A stretch of 64,000 nt of DNA, taken from Lautropia mirabilis. GTDB taxonomy: Bacteria; Pseudomonadota; Gammaproteobacteria; Burkholderiales; Burkholderiaceae_E. Both the position numbers and the translations under genes were made by a program. The notes below the pieces were generated by a model. That model saw only the letters and a list, made by a program, of their open reading frames with translations, did not search any database and was not told where the DNA came from. Positions within the stretch are counted from its first letter, which is position 1, and every line of letters starts with the position of its first letter. The stretch covers positions 2,304,001 to 2,368,000 of the forward strand of contig NZ_LR134378.1 in NCBI RefSeq assembly GCF_900637555.1, written 5' to 3'. This document shows, piece after piece, positions 46,628 to 55,741 of this stretch.

Positions 46628-48205
46628 ATGAGGCTGCGGGTCAGGACCGCCGCGCTGCTGCTGACGTTGCTGGGCCTCTGGCCGGCAGCGGCGGCAGCCG
46701 GCGGCACCACCACAGCCCCGGCGCCTTCGGCTCAGGGCGACGAGGGCACCCTGCAGGCCGGCCAGGACATGGCTCTGGGCCACACGCTGAACGGCCGGCC
46801 GCTGGATGGCGCCCTGCGCCAGAAGCTGGGCCACTGCACCGGCCAGACCCCGCCATCCGCCCGCTGCCTGGACGCCATCCGGGCCGCCGGCCTGCACGCG
46901 CGCGGCGACCTGGGCTACCTGTTCCATGACCCCGCCCAGCCACTGCGACAGGACCTGGGCCATGGCGTGACCCTGGAGGTTCCGGCCGGCGTACTCGAAG
47001 CCCCTACCGTCTTCATCGTTGGCATCCATCCTGGCATCGACCGCTATCCGCTCGTCAACATCGCCCCCATCCTGTCGCTGAAGAAGGCAGCCACGCTCAC
47101 ACTGCAGCCGCAGGACGAGAGACGCTACCAGCGGTGGATGCCCGATCCGCCCGGCAACGGGACACCCGCCGGCCCCCGGACACTTCAGCTGGCTCGCACC
47201 GGCGTCATCATTGACGGCCAGCTGCGCGAGAGCGACGACACACAGGCCGTCAGCGGCCTTGTCCAGCGCATCCTCGGCCAATCCCGCTCCCTCGACCCGT
47301 GCCTGCACAGCCTGACCGACCCCGAGACGGCACGAAAGATTTCGGAACAGGCCCGCCAGGGCATCTCGCTGCCCCAGGGCTGCCGCTTCGTGCCGCCCTA
47401 CGTGCACATTGCCGTCACCGAAGGCAACCAGGCCGCCCCCATGCAGACCGAGCTGGTCTTTCAGGCGACCCCCGAGCGACTGCAGCTGTTCCGGCTGGAC
47501 ACGGTGAAGGGATTCACCGTCCTGATCAATGGCTTTCTCTGGCATGGCGACCCGGGCACCGACACGGGGCAGGGTGGCTGGGCCATGGGCTATGCCCGCG
47601 GGCTGGACGTGGGCAGCGGACTTGGACGGCTGACCATCGGCGACAACACCTGGCACCAGCGCACGCCCGAACGGCTGCAACAGGCGCAGCAGCGCACGGA
47701 CCATGACACGGAAGCGCCCCCGCCAGCCTCCGGAACCGGTCGCAAGCGCGTCGTCCGCTTCGCCGCCGACCAGCGCCAGTCGTCCTGGGACACCAGAACG
47801 GATCCCCAAGCCCGCTGGCCCGACAACCCGGTCGTGCTCAGCTCCTCCACCTCCATCGTGCGCGACGGCCAGTGCGCCCAGGACGCCCTGACCACCCGCT
47901 GGTCCGCCTTCGGCACGGACGGCAAGGGCAGAAGCGTCTTCATCTCCTCCACCTCACTGGGCCAGACCCACGTCGACGAGCTGTGCCGCGTCTTTCTGGC
48001 ACTGGGCATCCCCAACGCCATCCGCCTGGACGGCGGCCCCAGCACCGCCATGACCGTCGACGGCCGCCTCCTCAACCCGCTGGTTTCACTGTCTGACCTG
48101 ATGGCCTTCGGACCGGCGCGGTATGTGATTGATGGGGTGGGGGCACGCCCTCCAAGCGCGAAAGTGCAAACAGGCGAGGGCGCCTACAGCGCACACTCTC
48201 GATAG
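46628..48205 (+). CDS. Secreted DUF2233 (NAGPA-like phosphodiester glycosidase) protein
   Basis: 525 residues. Signal peptide MRLRVRTAALLLTLLGLWPA, cleaved near AAA-GG. Residues about 300-500 match the DUF2233/NAGPA domain: TVLINGFLWHGDPG, then RWSAFGTDGKGRSVFIS and the hallmark RLDGGPSTAMTVDGRLLNPL. The first 280 residues match nothing I recognise and contain three potential disulfide cysteines. Mammalian NAGPA removes N-acetylglucosamine from phosphodiesters; bacterial roles are mostly envelope polysaccharide-related or unknown. The start is only 4 bp after purL, so translation is probably coupled even though the functions look unrelated. Confidence 0.78.
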   Translation: MRLRVRTAALLLTLLGLWPAAAAAGGTTTAPAPSAQGDEGTLQAGQDMALGHTLNGRPLDGALRQKLGHCTGQTPPSARCLDAIRAAGLHARGDLGYLFHDPAQPLRQDLGHGVTLEVPAGVLEAPTVFIVGIHPGIDRYPLVNIAPILSLKKAATLTLQPQDERRYQRWMPDPPGNGTPAGPRTLQLARTGVIIDGQLRESDDTQAVSGLVQRILGQSRSLDPCLHSLTDPETARKISEQARQGISLPQGCRFVPPYVHIAVTEGNQAAPMQTELVFQATPERLQLFRLDTVKGFTVLINGFLWHGDPGTDTGQGGWAMGYARGLDVGSGLGRLTIGDNTWHQRTPERLQQAQQRTDHDTEAPPPASGTGRKRVVRFAADQRQSSWDTRTDPQARWPDNPVVLSSSTSIVRDGQCAQDALTTRWSAFGTDGKGRSVFISSTSLGQTHVDELCRVFLALGIPNAIRLDGGPSTAMTVDGRLLNPLVSLSDLMAFGPARYVIDGVGARPPSAKVQTGEGAYSAHSR

Positions 48206-48227
48206 CCCACATTGGGCACGTAGGCTT

Positions 48228-48638
48228 TCACGAAGAGATCACAAGCACATCGTCCCCTTCGTATCGCGCGTAGATCCTGCAGCCCGGGTCATGGGCCAAC
48301 AGGCTGGACAGCCATGCCTTCTCGAACGAGATCAAGGGATGCCTGAGTCGAAACAGCGGGAATCGCAGCGATTGCTCGATCAACAACCTCAATTCAGTCG
48401 CATTGAGTTGGGTATGGATGAGCCATGAAAAATCTCTTTCGGCATCCGTACTTTCAAAGAATGCGTCACCCAGGCCACCCTGCAGAAGTTGGCAACCAGA
48501 TATCACAAGGACCAGATCACGCCCATCCGGATGAACGAGTTTCCAGGCGATGCAATCATTGCTTATACCTTTCAGCATATCTGGAATGACATCATCATGC
48601 TTTTTCCATACCCTCTTCATGACACAAAACAAGTCCAA
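48228..48638 (-). CDS. Hypothetical protein in an AT-richer islet
   Basis: Up to 136 residues; ATG 48638 or 48620 (MKRVWKKHDD). No signal peptide or membrane helix. I recognise no family. The sequence is a mixed alpha/beta protein with AWKLVHPDGRDLVLVISG and a C-terminal strand RIYARYEGDDVLVIS. Base composition (about 48200-48720) is clearly more AT-rich than the neighbours and codon choice is unlike theirs, which suggests recent acquisition. The size and isolation would fit a small immunity-like or cargo protein, but nothing confirms this. Confidence 0.55.
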   Translation of the reverse strand: MDLFCVMKRVWKKHDDVIPDMLKGISNDCIAWKLVHPDGRDLVLVISGCQLLQGGLGDAFFESTDAERDFSWLIHTQLNATELRLLIEQSLRFPLFRLRHPLISFEKAWLSSLLAHDPGCRIYARYEGDDVLVISS

Positions 48639-48719
48639 TTCTATGTATTTACGGGCAATTAAATTATCTTCAATTCAGCAATACGTCATAAAGACATAAT
48701 TCACTAGCCCAAGACGCAC

Positions 48720-49901
48720 TTATAAACTCCGCCCCTGATCCTTCCCCCGCCCACTCCACGCCCGCTGCAGCCGCCGCTTGATGAAGCGGGCAGGGGAGAC
48801 GGCCGCGGCCAGTCGCGCATCCACCACGTCCGGCTCGCCGCAGGCGCGGGCGGCAATCATCTCGGCGCCAATGGCGGCATAGAGCGCTCCTCGGCCCGCC
48901 ATGCCGGTCAGCAGGTACAGGCCCTCGCGCTGGGGCATCGGCAGCCGATCGTTGCGCGCCAGGTTGTCGGCCCGGGCGGCAATGGCCGCCAGGTCCGGCG
49001 CCGGGCCAATCATCGGCAGGTTGTCGCGCAGCTGCAGGCGCTCGCCGATGGCACTGGGCTGCCAGGATTCAGGCCGCTCCAGAAAGGCCCTGATATCCGG
49101 GTCTTCGTCGCTGTCGGCTTCGCCTGCCTGCAGCCAGTGCGCGTGCACTTCTTCCGAGCGCAGCCAGAAACTGCCGGGCCGTGTCAGCACCAGGCCGCGG
49201 CCGCTGGTCATGGGCAACAGGGCAGGGTGGCCGGGGTCTTCATCCGGGGGGCCGCCATCGGCCCGCGCCAGCCACACCCGGGCGGCACTCAGCCGCAGGC
49301 GGCCATGGTCCGCCTCCTGCATGCCGGCCAGTGTCAGGGCCTGTTCACGGCAGGCCAATACCACCACATCGGCATCGGCCACGTTGTTCCCCTGATCATC
49401 GACAACCCGCCAGCCGGTCGCAGTGGCATCCACCCGGCCGACCCTGATGCCCATGCTCACGCTCACCCCCAGGCGCTGCTGCACCGCCTGCCACCACCGC
49501 CGGGGCGAGACGGCAGCACAGTCGGGAAACCAGACCCCCCAATCCCCTTGGGGGCTTTCTTCCACCCGCGCCACGGCCCTGTCCACCGGCGCCACGCAGC
49601 GCTCGGCCCGGGCCCGGTCCATCGGCTGCAGCCGCCCGCAGACTTCAAAGGCCGAAACCAGGTCAGCCGCCGGCCCAGCACGCAGGCGACCATGCAGCTG
49701 CATGGCCTGCACCAGCAGGCGGCTGCGCAGGTCGAAATCGGGCGTCAGGCCCGGATGCTGGGCAATCAGCGGCAGGCCCGCCACCGCGCCCCCCAGCCGG
49801 TCGCGCGCTTCCAGCACCAGCACCTGCCAGCCCCGGCGCGAGAACGCTTCGGCACTGGCGCAGCCTGCCAGTCCGCCTCCGATGATCACCACCTGCTTCA
49901 T
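48720..49901 (-). CDS. mnmC: Stand-alone MnmC C-terminal FAD oxidoreductase domain
   Basis: 393 residues from ATG 49901. The dinucleotide motif [20 protein letters not shown] starts at residue 4. [13 protein letters not shown] and [19 protein letters not shown] followed by [10 protein letters not shown] match the end of the MnmC FAD domain. MnmC(o) oxidatively removes the carboxymethyl group from cmnm5(s2)U34 of tRNA; the second step needs the MnmC(m) methyltransferase domain, absent here. The gene is complete by its own start, with no methyltransferase remnant upstream; the divergent upp gene begins 100 bp away. A different amine oxidase role is possible. Confidence 0.8.
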   Translation of the reverse strand: MKQVVIIGGGLAGCASAEAFSRRGWQVLVLEARDRLGGAVAGLPLIAQHPGLTPDFDLRSRLLVQAMQLHGRLRAGPAADLVSAFEVCGRLQPMDRARAERCVAPVDRAVARVEESPQGDWGVWFPDCAAVSPRRWWQAVQQRLGVSVSMGIRVGRVDATATGWRVVDDQGNNVADADVVVLACREQALTLAGMQEADHGRLRLSAARVWLARADGGPPDEDPGHPALLPMTSGRGLVLTRPGSFWLRSEEVHAHWLQAGEADSDEDPDIRAFLERPESWQPSAIGERLQLRDNLPMIGPAPDLAAIAARADNLARNDRLPMPQREGLYLLTGMAGRGALYAAIGAEMIAARACGEPDVVDARLAAAVSPARFIKRRLQRAWSGRGKDQGRSL

Positions 49902-50001
49902 CCGTTCGTTCGCCTCGGTTCCATTTTTCGTCGTGGCCCAGCAACCCGACGCGATCCATGCTAGTCTGCCGGGGTTTTCCCGGATAGGAGTCAACACTGC
50001 C

Positions 50002-50637
50002 ATGGATCGTGCCCACGTAACAGTCGTCGAACATCCGCTGGTCCAGCACAAGCTTACGCTGATGCGCAAGGTCGAGACCAGCACCAACAACTTCCGCCGG
50101 CTGCTGAACGAACTCAGCGCCCTGCTGGCCTACGAAGTGCTGCGCGACATGCCGATGCACGAAGTGACCATCCAGACCCCCCTGGAGACCATGCAGTCAG
50201 GTCTGATCGACGGCAAGAAGCTGTGCCTGGTCTCCATCCTGCGGGCCGGCAGCGGCATTCTGGACGGCTTTCTCAGCGTCGTGCCCGGCGCCCGGGTGGG
50301 TCACATCGGGCTGTACCGCGATCCCGAAACGCTGCAGGCCGTCGAGTACTACTTCAAGATGCCGCCGGACATGGGCGGGCGTGACGTGATCGCCGTCGAC
50401 CCGATGCTGGCCACCGGACACTCGGCGGTGGCGGCCATCAGCCGCATCAAGGAAACCAACCCGCGCTCCATCAAGTTCGTCTGTCTGCTGGCTGCGCCCG
50501 AGGGCATCGAGACCCTGCAGAATGCCCACCCGGACGTGCCCATCTTCACGGCTGCCATCGACCGCTGCCTGAACGACCACGGCTACATCCTGCCCGGTCT
50601 GGGTGACGCCGGCGACCGGATCTTCGGCACGAAGTGA
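50002..50637 (+). CDS. upp: Uracil phosphoribosyltransferase
   Basis: 211 residues, usual length. N-terminus [15 protein letters not shown]; catalytic and PRPP site [11 protein letters not shown] near residue 133; [16 protein letters not shown] at the C-terminus binds uracil. It salvages uracil to UMP. GATAGGAGTCAA upstream of the start. gor follows 61 bp downstream. Confidence 0.96.
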   Translation: MDRAHVTVVEHPLVQHKLTLMRKVETSTNNFRRLLNELSALLAYEVLRDMPMHEVTIQTPLETMQSGLIDGKKLCLVSILRAGSGILDGFLSVVPGARVGHIGLYRDPETLQAVEYYFKMPPDMGGRDVIAVDPMLATGHSAVAAISRIKETNPRSIKFVCLLAAPEGIETLQNAHPDVPIFTAAIDRCLNDHGYILPGLGDAGDRIFGTK

Positions 50638-50698
50638 CCCCGCCTCCCACCGGACGGCTCGCCCCGTCCGGTCCCTCCTTCCGATCATTCTCCATTCC

Positions 50699-52099
50699 AT
50701 GACCCAATCCTCTTTCGACTTCGATCTCTTCGTCATCGGTGGCGGCTCGGGCGGCGTGCGCGCGGCCCGCATCGCAGCCCAGCACGGCGCGCGTGTGGGC
50801 ATCGCCGAGGGCTTCCGCTACGGCGGCACCTGCGTCATCCGCGGCTGCGTGCCCAAGAAGCTGCTGGTATACGCTTCGCGCTTCCCGCAGAGCTTCGAGG
50901 AAAGCCGGGGCTTCGGCTGGAACGTGTCCCCGGCCACCTTCGACTGGGAAAAGCTGGTGGCTGCCAAGAATGCCGAGATCACGCGGCTGGAAGGCGCCTA
51001 CTCCGCCAACCTGGACAAGGCCGGCGTGAAGCGCTTTGCCGGTCACGCCCGCTTCCTGGGCCCCAACCGGCTGGCCATCGACACGCTGGAGGGTCGCCAG
51101 GAAGTGACGGCCAAGGAGGTGCTCATCGCCACCGGTGGTGAACCGGTCATGCCCGAGGACCTGCCCGGCGTGGAGCTGGCCATCAGCTCCAACGAGGTCT
51201 TTGACCTGCCCGTGTTCCCGAAGCGGATCGCGGTGGTAGGCGGCGGCTACATCGGGGTGGAATTTGCCGGCATCTTCCATGGTCTGGGTGCGAAGGTCAC
51301 GCAGATCCATCGCGGCCCGCGGGTGCTGCGCGGCTTTGACGTGCAGATGGCGGACCTCATTGTCGAGACCTACCGTGACAAGGGCATCGACATGCGGATG
51401 AACACCACGCTCAAGCGTCTGGACCGGCAGCCCGATGGTTCCATCCGCATCACGCTGCACGATGACAGCACGCTGGACGTGGACCAGGTGCTGATCGCCA
51501 CCGGCCGCCGGCCAGCCACCCGCAACCTGGGTCTGGAAACGGTGGGCCTGGAGACGGGCAAGGCGGGCGAAATCCATGTGGACGAGCTCTCGCGCACCCA
51601 GGTGCCCGGCATCTACGCCGTGGGCGACGTGACCAACCAGGTCAGCCTCACGCCGGTGGCCATCCGCCAGGGCCACGCCTTTGCCGACACCACCTATGGC
51701 AAGAAACCCTGGGTGGCGGACCTGGACTTCATTCCCACGGCCATCTTCTCCACGCCGGAGCTGGGCACGGTGGGCCTGAACGAGGAGCAGGCGGTGGAAC
51801 GCTGCGCCGTGGTGGATGTCTACCGCAACAGCTTCCGCACGCTCAAGGCCACGCTCTCGGGCACCCAGGAGCGGGTCCACCAGAAGATCCTGGTGGATGC
51901 CAGCACCGATCGGGTTCTGGGCGTGCAGCTGCTGGGCCCGGACTCGGCCGAGGTCATCCAGGTGATGGCCACGCTGCTGCGCATGGGCGTGACCAAGCGC
52001 GATCTGGACCAGACCATGCCGCTGCACCCCAGCAGCGCCGAGGAACTGGTGACGATGCGCACGGTGGCCCAACGCCACATCCGGAAACCGGCCCAGTAA
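50699..52099 (+). CDS. gor: Glutathione reductase
   Basis: 466 residues. FAD site DLFVIGGGSGGVRAAR; redox disulfide GGTCVIRGCVPKK at residues about 42-54; NADPH-binding VVGGGYIGVEFAGIF with Arg residues in the following loop; C-terminal active-site HPSSAEELV. The VIRGC-type disulfide and HPS end are characteristic of GSSG reductases rather than lipoamide dehydrogenase. It keeps glutathione reduced. A hairpin (GGCCCCG/CGGGGCT) lies after it at about 52135. Confidence 0.94.
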   Translation: MTQSSFDFDLFVIGGGSGGVRAARIAAQHGARVGIAEGFRYGGTCVIRGCVPKKLLVYASRFPQSFEESRGFGWNVSPATFDWEKLVAAKNAEITRLEGAYSANLDKAGVKRFAGHARFLGPNRLAIDTLEGRQEVTAKEVLIATGGEPVMPEDLPGVELAISSNEVFDLPVFPKRIAVVGGGYIGVEFAGIFHGLGAKVTQIHRGPRVLRGFDVQMADLIVETYRDKGIDMRMNTTLKRLDRQPDGSIRITLHDDSTLDVDQVLIATGRRPATRNLGLETVGLETGKAGEIHVDELSRTQVPGIYAVGDVTNQVSLTPVAIRQGHAFADTTYGKKPWVADLDFIPTAIFSTPELGTVGLNEEQAVERCAVVDVYRNSFRTLKATLSGTQERVHQKILVDASTDRVLGVQLLGPDSAEVIQVMATLLRMGVTKRDLDQTMPLHPSSAEELVTMRTVAQRHIRKPAQ

Positions 52100-52380
52100 A
52101 AGGGGCGGACAGGGGCGGCCAGGCCCACATCGATGGCCCCGAAACGGGGCTGTCGAAGGGCGCTTCCGTCCCTTTCTGAGACCATGCCGGCCCGCGATCC
52201 ATTCACGATCCATATGGTGTCGGCGGGCACATATCGTGGCCAACCCTGTTGCCGGCAAGACATCGCGCCGACCGGCAGTCGGCCGATGTCGGTCGAATAG
52301 ACGGCAGGCAGCAGACTTCTGCCCACAAACTGGCATCCTCCCTGCAAGTAAGTCCCTGAAAGCTTGCCCGGGAGCCTCTT

Positions 52381-54723
52381 GTGCCAATCACCGGTACCGA
52401 CATCGATGCCAGCCACCTGGCAATCCTGCGGGAGATCCGCCAACCCATCCTGACCGCGCTCAACCGGAGCTTCCGCAACGCCTACGTGGCCGTGGTGGAC
52501 GGGCTGATCGAGCGCATCGTCGAGGAGACCAACTGGGAAAAGCAGGATCAGCTCAACGTGGCGCTGGACATCCTGCGCAATGGCAAGGCCAGCATCGAGC
52601 AGCAATTCGAGGTCGGCTGTGCCCGCAGCTGGAAGGAACGCACCGGTGTCGCTTCCGACGGCAGCTACAGCACCCCTGAAGCCACCATCATCCAGGACGA
52701 GCCGCCCACGCTGCGTCTGGTGGACGATGACACCATGCGCGACCAGCTGCTGGTCGCTCGCATCTCGGCCCGTGCCCGTCGCCGGATGGACGAGGAACTG
52801 GCTGATGGCCTGCGCGCCCGCTTCGGCGCGCTGCTGCAGCAGGACTGGTTTGCCGAGAACGAATACCCGATCGCGCCGGACATCATCTTCGAGGTGCTGC
52901 GCGGCATTCTGACCCAGCACCAGGTGCGCCCCGGTGACGGCACGGCATCGTTCCTGCTGGACCTGTTCGAGCCCAAGTTCACGGTCGAACTGATCGAGCT
53001 GTACCAGGACGTGAACCGCAGGCTCATTGCCTACGGCATCCTGCCCGAGCTGCGCTACAGCATCTCCAAGTCCCGCGCCTCCCAGTACGTCAGCGGCGAG
53101 CATGAAGACCCGCTGGGCGAGGGCGCCGAACACGATGAGCACGGCGGTCGTGGCAACGGTCGCGGGGGCAGGGCAAACGGCCACGGCGTGATCGACGTCT
53201 CCGAGGCCGAGATCGGCCAGTGGGCCGACCAGATCGGCAGCGGTAGCGAACAGAGCCCGGCCATGCTGGCCCAGGCCACCCGCTATCTGGCCGATCCGCG
53301 CAACTTCGGCAACGACGCCCAGATGGCCGCCCACAAGCAGGCCACCTCCGACCAGCTGATGGCCGTGCTGAGCGAGCTGCAAGCCCGTACCGAGGAAGCC
53401 AACAGCCCCGAGGCTGTCGGTACGGTGATGCAGGAGGTGCGCCAGCAGTCCTCGGCCGCCGCCCAGACGCACGGCTCGCCGCTGGATCGGCTGATCATCG
53501 AGACGGTTGCCCAGGTTTTCCAGCTGGTCTATGAGGACGACGCCATCGCCAACGCCATCAAGCAGCAGCTGCTGCGGCTGCAGGTGGCAGCGTTCAAGGC
53601 TGCGCTGCTGGATGCCAGCTTCTTTGCGCGCCCCGACCACCCGATGCGCCGTTTCGTCGACCGGCTGGCCCAGATGGGCTCAGACCCGGACTTCGAGACC
53701 GAACCCGGCTCACCGCTCGTCAAGGACATCGAGGACCTGGTGACCTGGGTGCTGAACAATTTCGAGCGCGAACTGGTGGTGATCGGCGAGGCCCTGGACC
53801 GTGCCGAGCGCATCATTGCCGACGAGACGGCACGCCGCGACGCCCGACTGGAAAAGATTGCCGAAGCCGCCAGCCGGGCAGAGCGCATCGACCTGCTGCG
53901 CCAGGAGATCCGCGACGGCATGCGTGCGCGGCTCACGGGCGGCCAGATCCCGGAATGCATCCAGCACTTTGCCGAGCATTCGTGGACCGAGGTGATCGTG
54001 CGACTGCGCGACGGCACGGGCGAGCTGCCGTTTGACGAGGCCCGCGCCCAGCGCGTGCTGGAAACGCTGCTGTGGAGCGTGCAGCCCAAGAAGGCCACCG
54101 AGATCAGCGAACTGGCCCGCACGCTGCCCCAGATGATTGCCGACCTGTCGCGCGGCATGGCCTTCATCGCCATGCCGGGCACCGAGCGTGAGGCCTTCCT
54201 GAAGACCCTGATGACCTGCCACGGCCAGGTCATCCAGCAGAGCAAGAACCGTCCTGTGACGCCCGTTGCCTGTCCGAGCGCCGCTGCACCGGCCGCCAGA
54301 ACGGCAAGCGCAGCCGGGCAGGGCATGCCGGCAGGTCAGGGCGCCCAGGCCGCGAACGGGCAGGGCATGTCCGCCCTCGCCGCTCTGGCCAAGAATTCGG
54401 CCAAACAGCCGGCTCCCGCCCAGCAAACGGCTGGAAAGAACGCCGCCAATGCCGACGACTACGATCAGGCCTGGGACGAGATCACCCGTGCCGGCCTGAA
54501 GAACGGCGACGAGATCGAGCGCGACCACGAAGGCGAAACCCGGCGCTACAAGCTGGGCTGGGTCAGCCCCTCGGCCACGGTCTTCATCTTCTCGCGCTAT
54601 CCGCGCGAGCACTGGACCGTCAATCGCCGCGAACTGCATGAGCTGATGGCCGGCAAGCAGGTGCGCGTCATTCGCAAGACGGCATCGGTGGCCGCTGCCA
54701 TCGACGCGCTGCAGGCGGCCTGA
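52381..54723 (+). CDS. DUF1631 family protein with C-terminal PilZ-like domain
   Basis: 780 residues, GTG start at 52381. The N-terminal IREIRQPILTALNRSFRN-like and WEKQDQLNVALDILRNG segments, and the central helical part, match the DUF1631 family found mainly in beta- and gammaproteobacteria. An Ala/Gln-rich linker (about 625-690) leads to a C-terminal beta-domain (GDEIERDHEGETRRYKLGW, FIFSRYPREHW) that looks PilZ-like. The canonical RxxxR motif is not obvious, so c-di-GMP binding is uncertain. Function unknown. The 281-bp gap upstream shows no gene. Confidence 0.83.
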   Translation: MPITGTDIDASHLAILREIRQPILTALNRSFRNAYVAVVDGLIERIVEETNWEKQDQLNVALDILRNGKASIEQQFEVGCARSWKERTGVASDGSYSTPEATIIQDEPPTLRLVDDDTMRDQLLVARISARARRRMDEELADGLRARFGALLQQDWFAENEYPIAPDIIFEVLRGILTQHQVRPGDGTASFLLDLFEPKFTVELIELYQDVNRRLIAYGILPELRYSISKSRASQYVSGEHEDPLGEGAEHDEHGGRGNGRGGRANGHGVIDVSEAEIGQWADQIGSGSEQSPAMLAQATRYLADPRNFGNDAQMAAHKQATSDQLMAVLSELQARTEEANSPEAVGTVMQEVRQQSSAAAQTHGSPLDRLIIETVAQVFQLVYEDDAIANAIKQQLLRLQVAAFKAALLDASFFARPDHPMRRFVDRLAQMGSDPDFETEPGSPLVKDIEDLVTWVLNNFERELVVIGEALDRAERIIADETARRDARLEKIAEAASRAERIDLLRQEIRDGMRARLTGGQIPECIQHFAEHSWTEVIVRLRDGTGELPFDEARAQRVLETLLWSVQPKKATEISELARTLPQMIADLSRGMAFIAMPGTEREAFLKTLMTCHGQVIQQSKNRPVTPVACPSAAAPAARTASAAGQGMPAGQGAQAANGQGMSALAALAKNSAKQPAPAQQTAGKNAANADDYDQAWDEITRAGLKNGDEIERDHEGETRRYKLGWVSPSATVFIFSRYPREHWTVNRRELHELMAGKQVRVIRKTASVAAAIDALQAA

Positions 54724-54756
54724 CAGTCGCGTCCGTCCGCAGCGTTCGTCCGGATC

Positions 54757-54799
54757 CCGGTTGCCACGCGAGAACCCGCGCGGCAACCGGTTCCGTTTT
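54757..54799 (+). terminator. Terminator after the DUF1631 gene
   Basis: CCGGTTGCC (54757-54765) pairs with GGCAACCGG (54782-54790), with CGCG inner pairs, and is followed by TTCCGTTTT. Placed 33 bp after the stop. Confidence 0.8.
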
Positions 54800-54812
54800 C
54801 AGAGGTCCGTAT

Positions 54813-55403
54813 TCAGCGCACGGCCTTGATCACGGCGCAGGCAGCCCGGCCGCCGGCATCACCGGTCGGCTGGCTGTGCAGGTCGTCCTTGCCCTTGTGG
54901 ACGATCAGGCCCCGGCCCAGGATGTTCTGCGGGCCGTCACCCAGCGTCAGCTGCGTCTGCGGCAGCACCAGGTCCACCTTGGCCACACCATCGGCACCGG
55001 CATGGATGTTGCCCAGATCGCCGGCATGATGGTGATCGTCATCCCGGGCCGGATCGCCGTGCTTCTGGCCCGGCAGATGGAAATGGCCACCCGCGCTGGT
55101 GGCATCCGGCGCGCTGCAATCGCCTTTCTCATGCACGTGGAAGCCATGGTCGCTGTTGGGCTCCAGGCCGGCCACTTCGCCCTGGATGCGAATCTGGTCA
55201 CCCTCGTGCACGAAACGGATCGTGCCCTGGGTCGGCGAGCCCACGGTGGGCTGCAACCTGGCCACGGCCTCGGTGGCGCGCTGCGCGCCTTCGGCAGCAG
55301 CAGCAGCGTGCTCGTGGTCATGGGCGCCGTGCTCATGGGCACAGGCAGAGATCGACAGCGTGGCCAGCACGGCCAGGGTCATCCGCTGGATCGGGAATGT
55401 CAT
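54813..55403 (-). CDS. sodC: Cu,Zn superoxide dismutase, lipoprotein form
   Basis: 196 residues from ATG 55403, with AGGAGAA upstream. The lipobox LSISAC predicts a lipid-anchored envelope enzyme. A His-rich stretch (HEHGAHDHEH) follows the lipobox. Cu/Zn ligands: HGFHVHEKGDC (with Cys of the disulfide), GGHFHLPGQKHGDP, then a second His-rich insert (ARDDDHHHAGDLGN), and GRGLIVHKG with GGRAACAVI closing the disulfide. It removes superoxide in the periplasm. The extra His tracts may store copper or zinc. Confidence 0.95.
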   Translation of the reverse strand: MTFPIQRMTLAVLATLSISACAHEHGAHDHEHAAAAAEGAQRATEAVARLQPTVGSPTQGTIRFVHEGDQIRIQGEVAGLEPNSDHGFHVHEKGDCSAPDATSAGGHFHLPGQKHGDPARDDDHHHAGDLGNIHAGADGVAKVDLVLPQTQLTLGDGPQNILGRGLIVHKGKDDLHSQPTGDAGGRAACAVIKAVR

Positions 55404-55741
55404 CTTGGGTTCTCCTGAGAAAAAAATCGGAATCCTGAAATTCCGCGCGGCCCGTACGGTACACGAAGAGGCCGCAGGGTGCTCAACGCCGATGTCGCAC
55501 CTTTCAGACACCCGGGAAGACCCCGATTGCCTCGCCAGACGAAACAGGGAGCAGGCCGGTGATCATGCCCATGAAGTCCTGGTGAAATCCATAATTTGAC
55601 ATAATAACCATTATGCGTAGTCGTTGATAAGCAACCGCATCGTTTAACATCACGGTATCGCAGACACGAAGCGTCCGATCCATGCGACCCATGCACGGCG
55701 CCCGTCGAGCCACCGTTTTCCAACACGCACAGGCTTCCATC
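55404..55741. promoter_or_regulatory. Divergent control region between sodC and the amino-acid ABC operon
   Basis: 338 bp, no gene. A perfect inverted repeat CATAAT-AACC-ATTATG at 55600-55615 overlaps a TTGACA -35 candidate at 55596-55601. The stretch 55590-55640 is unusually AT-rich. It is likely a repressor or activator site. Candidates are the Fur-family protein encoded at 58127 or a LysR-type regulator, but the sequence matches neither consensus closely. Confidence 0.5.
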
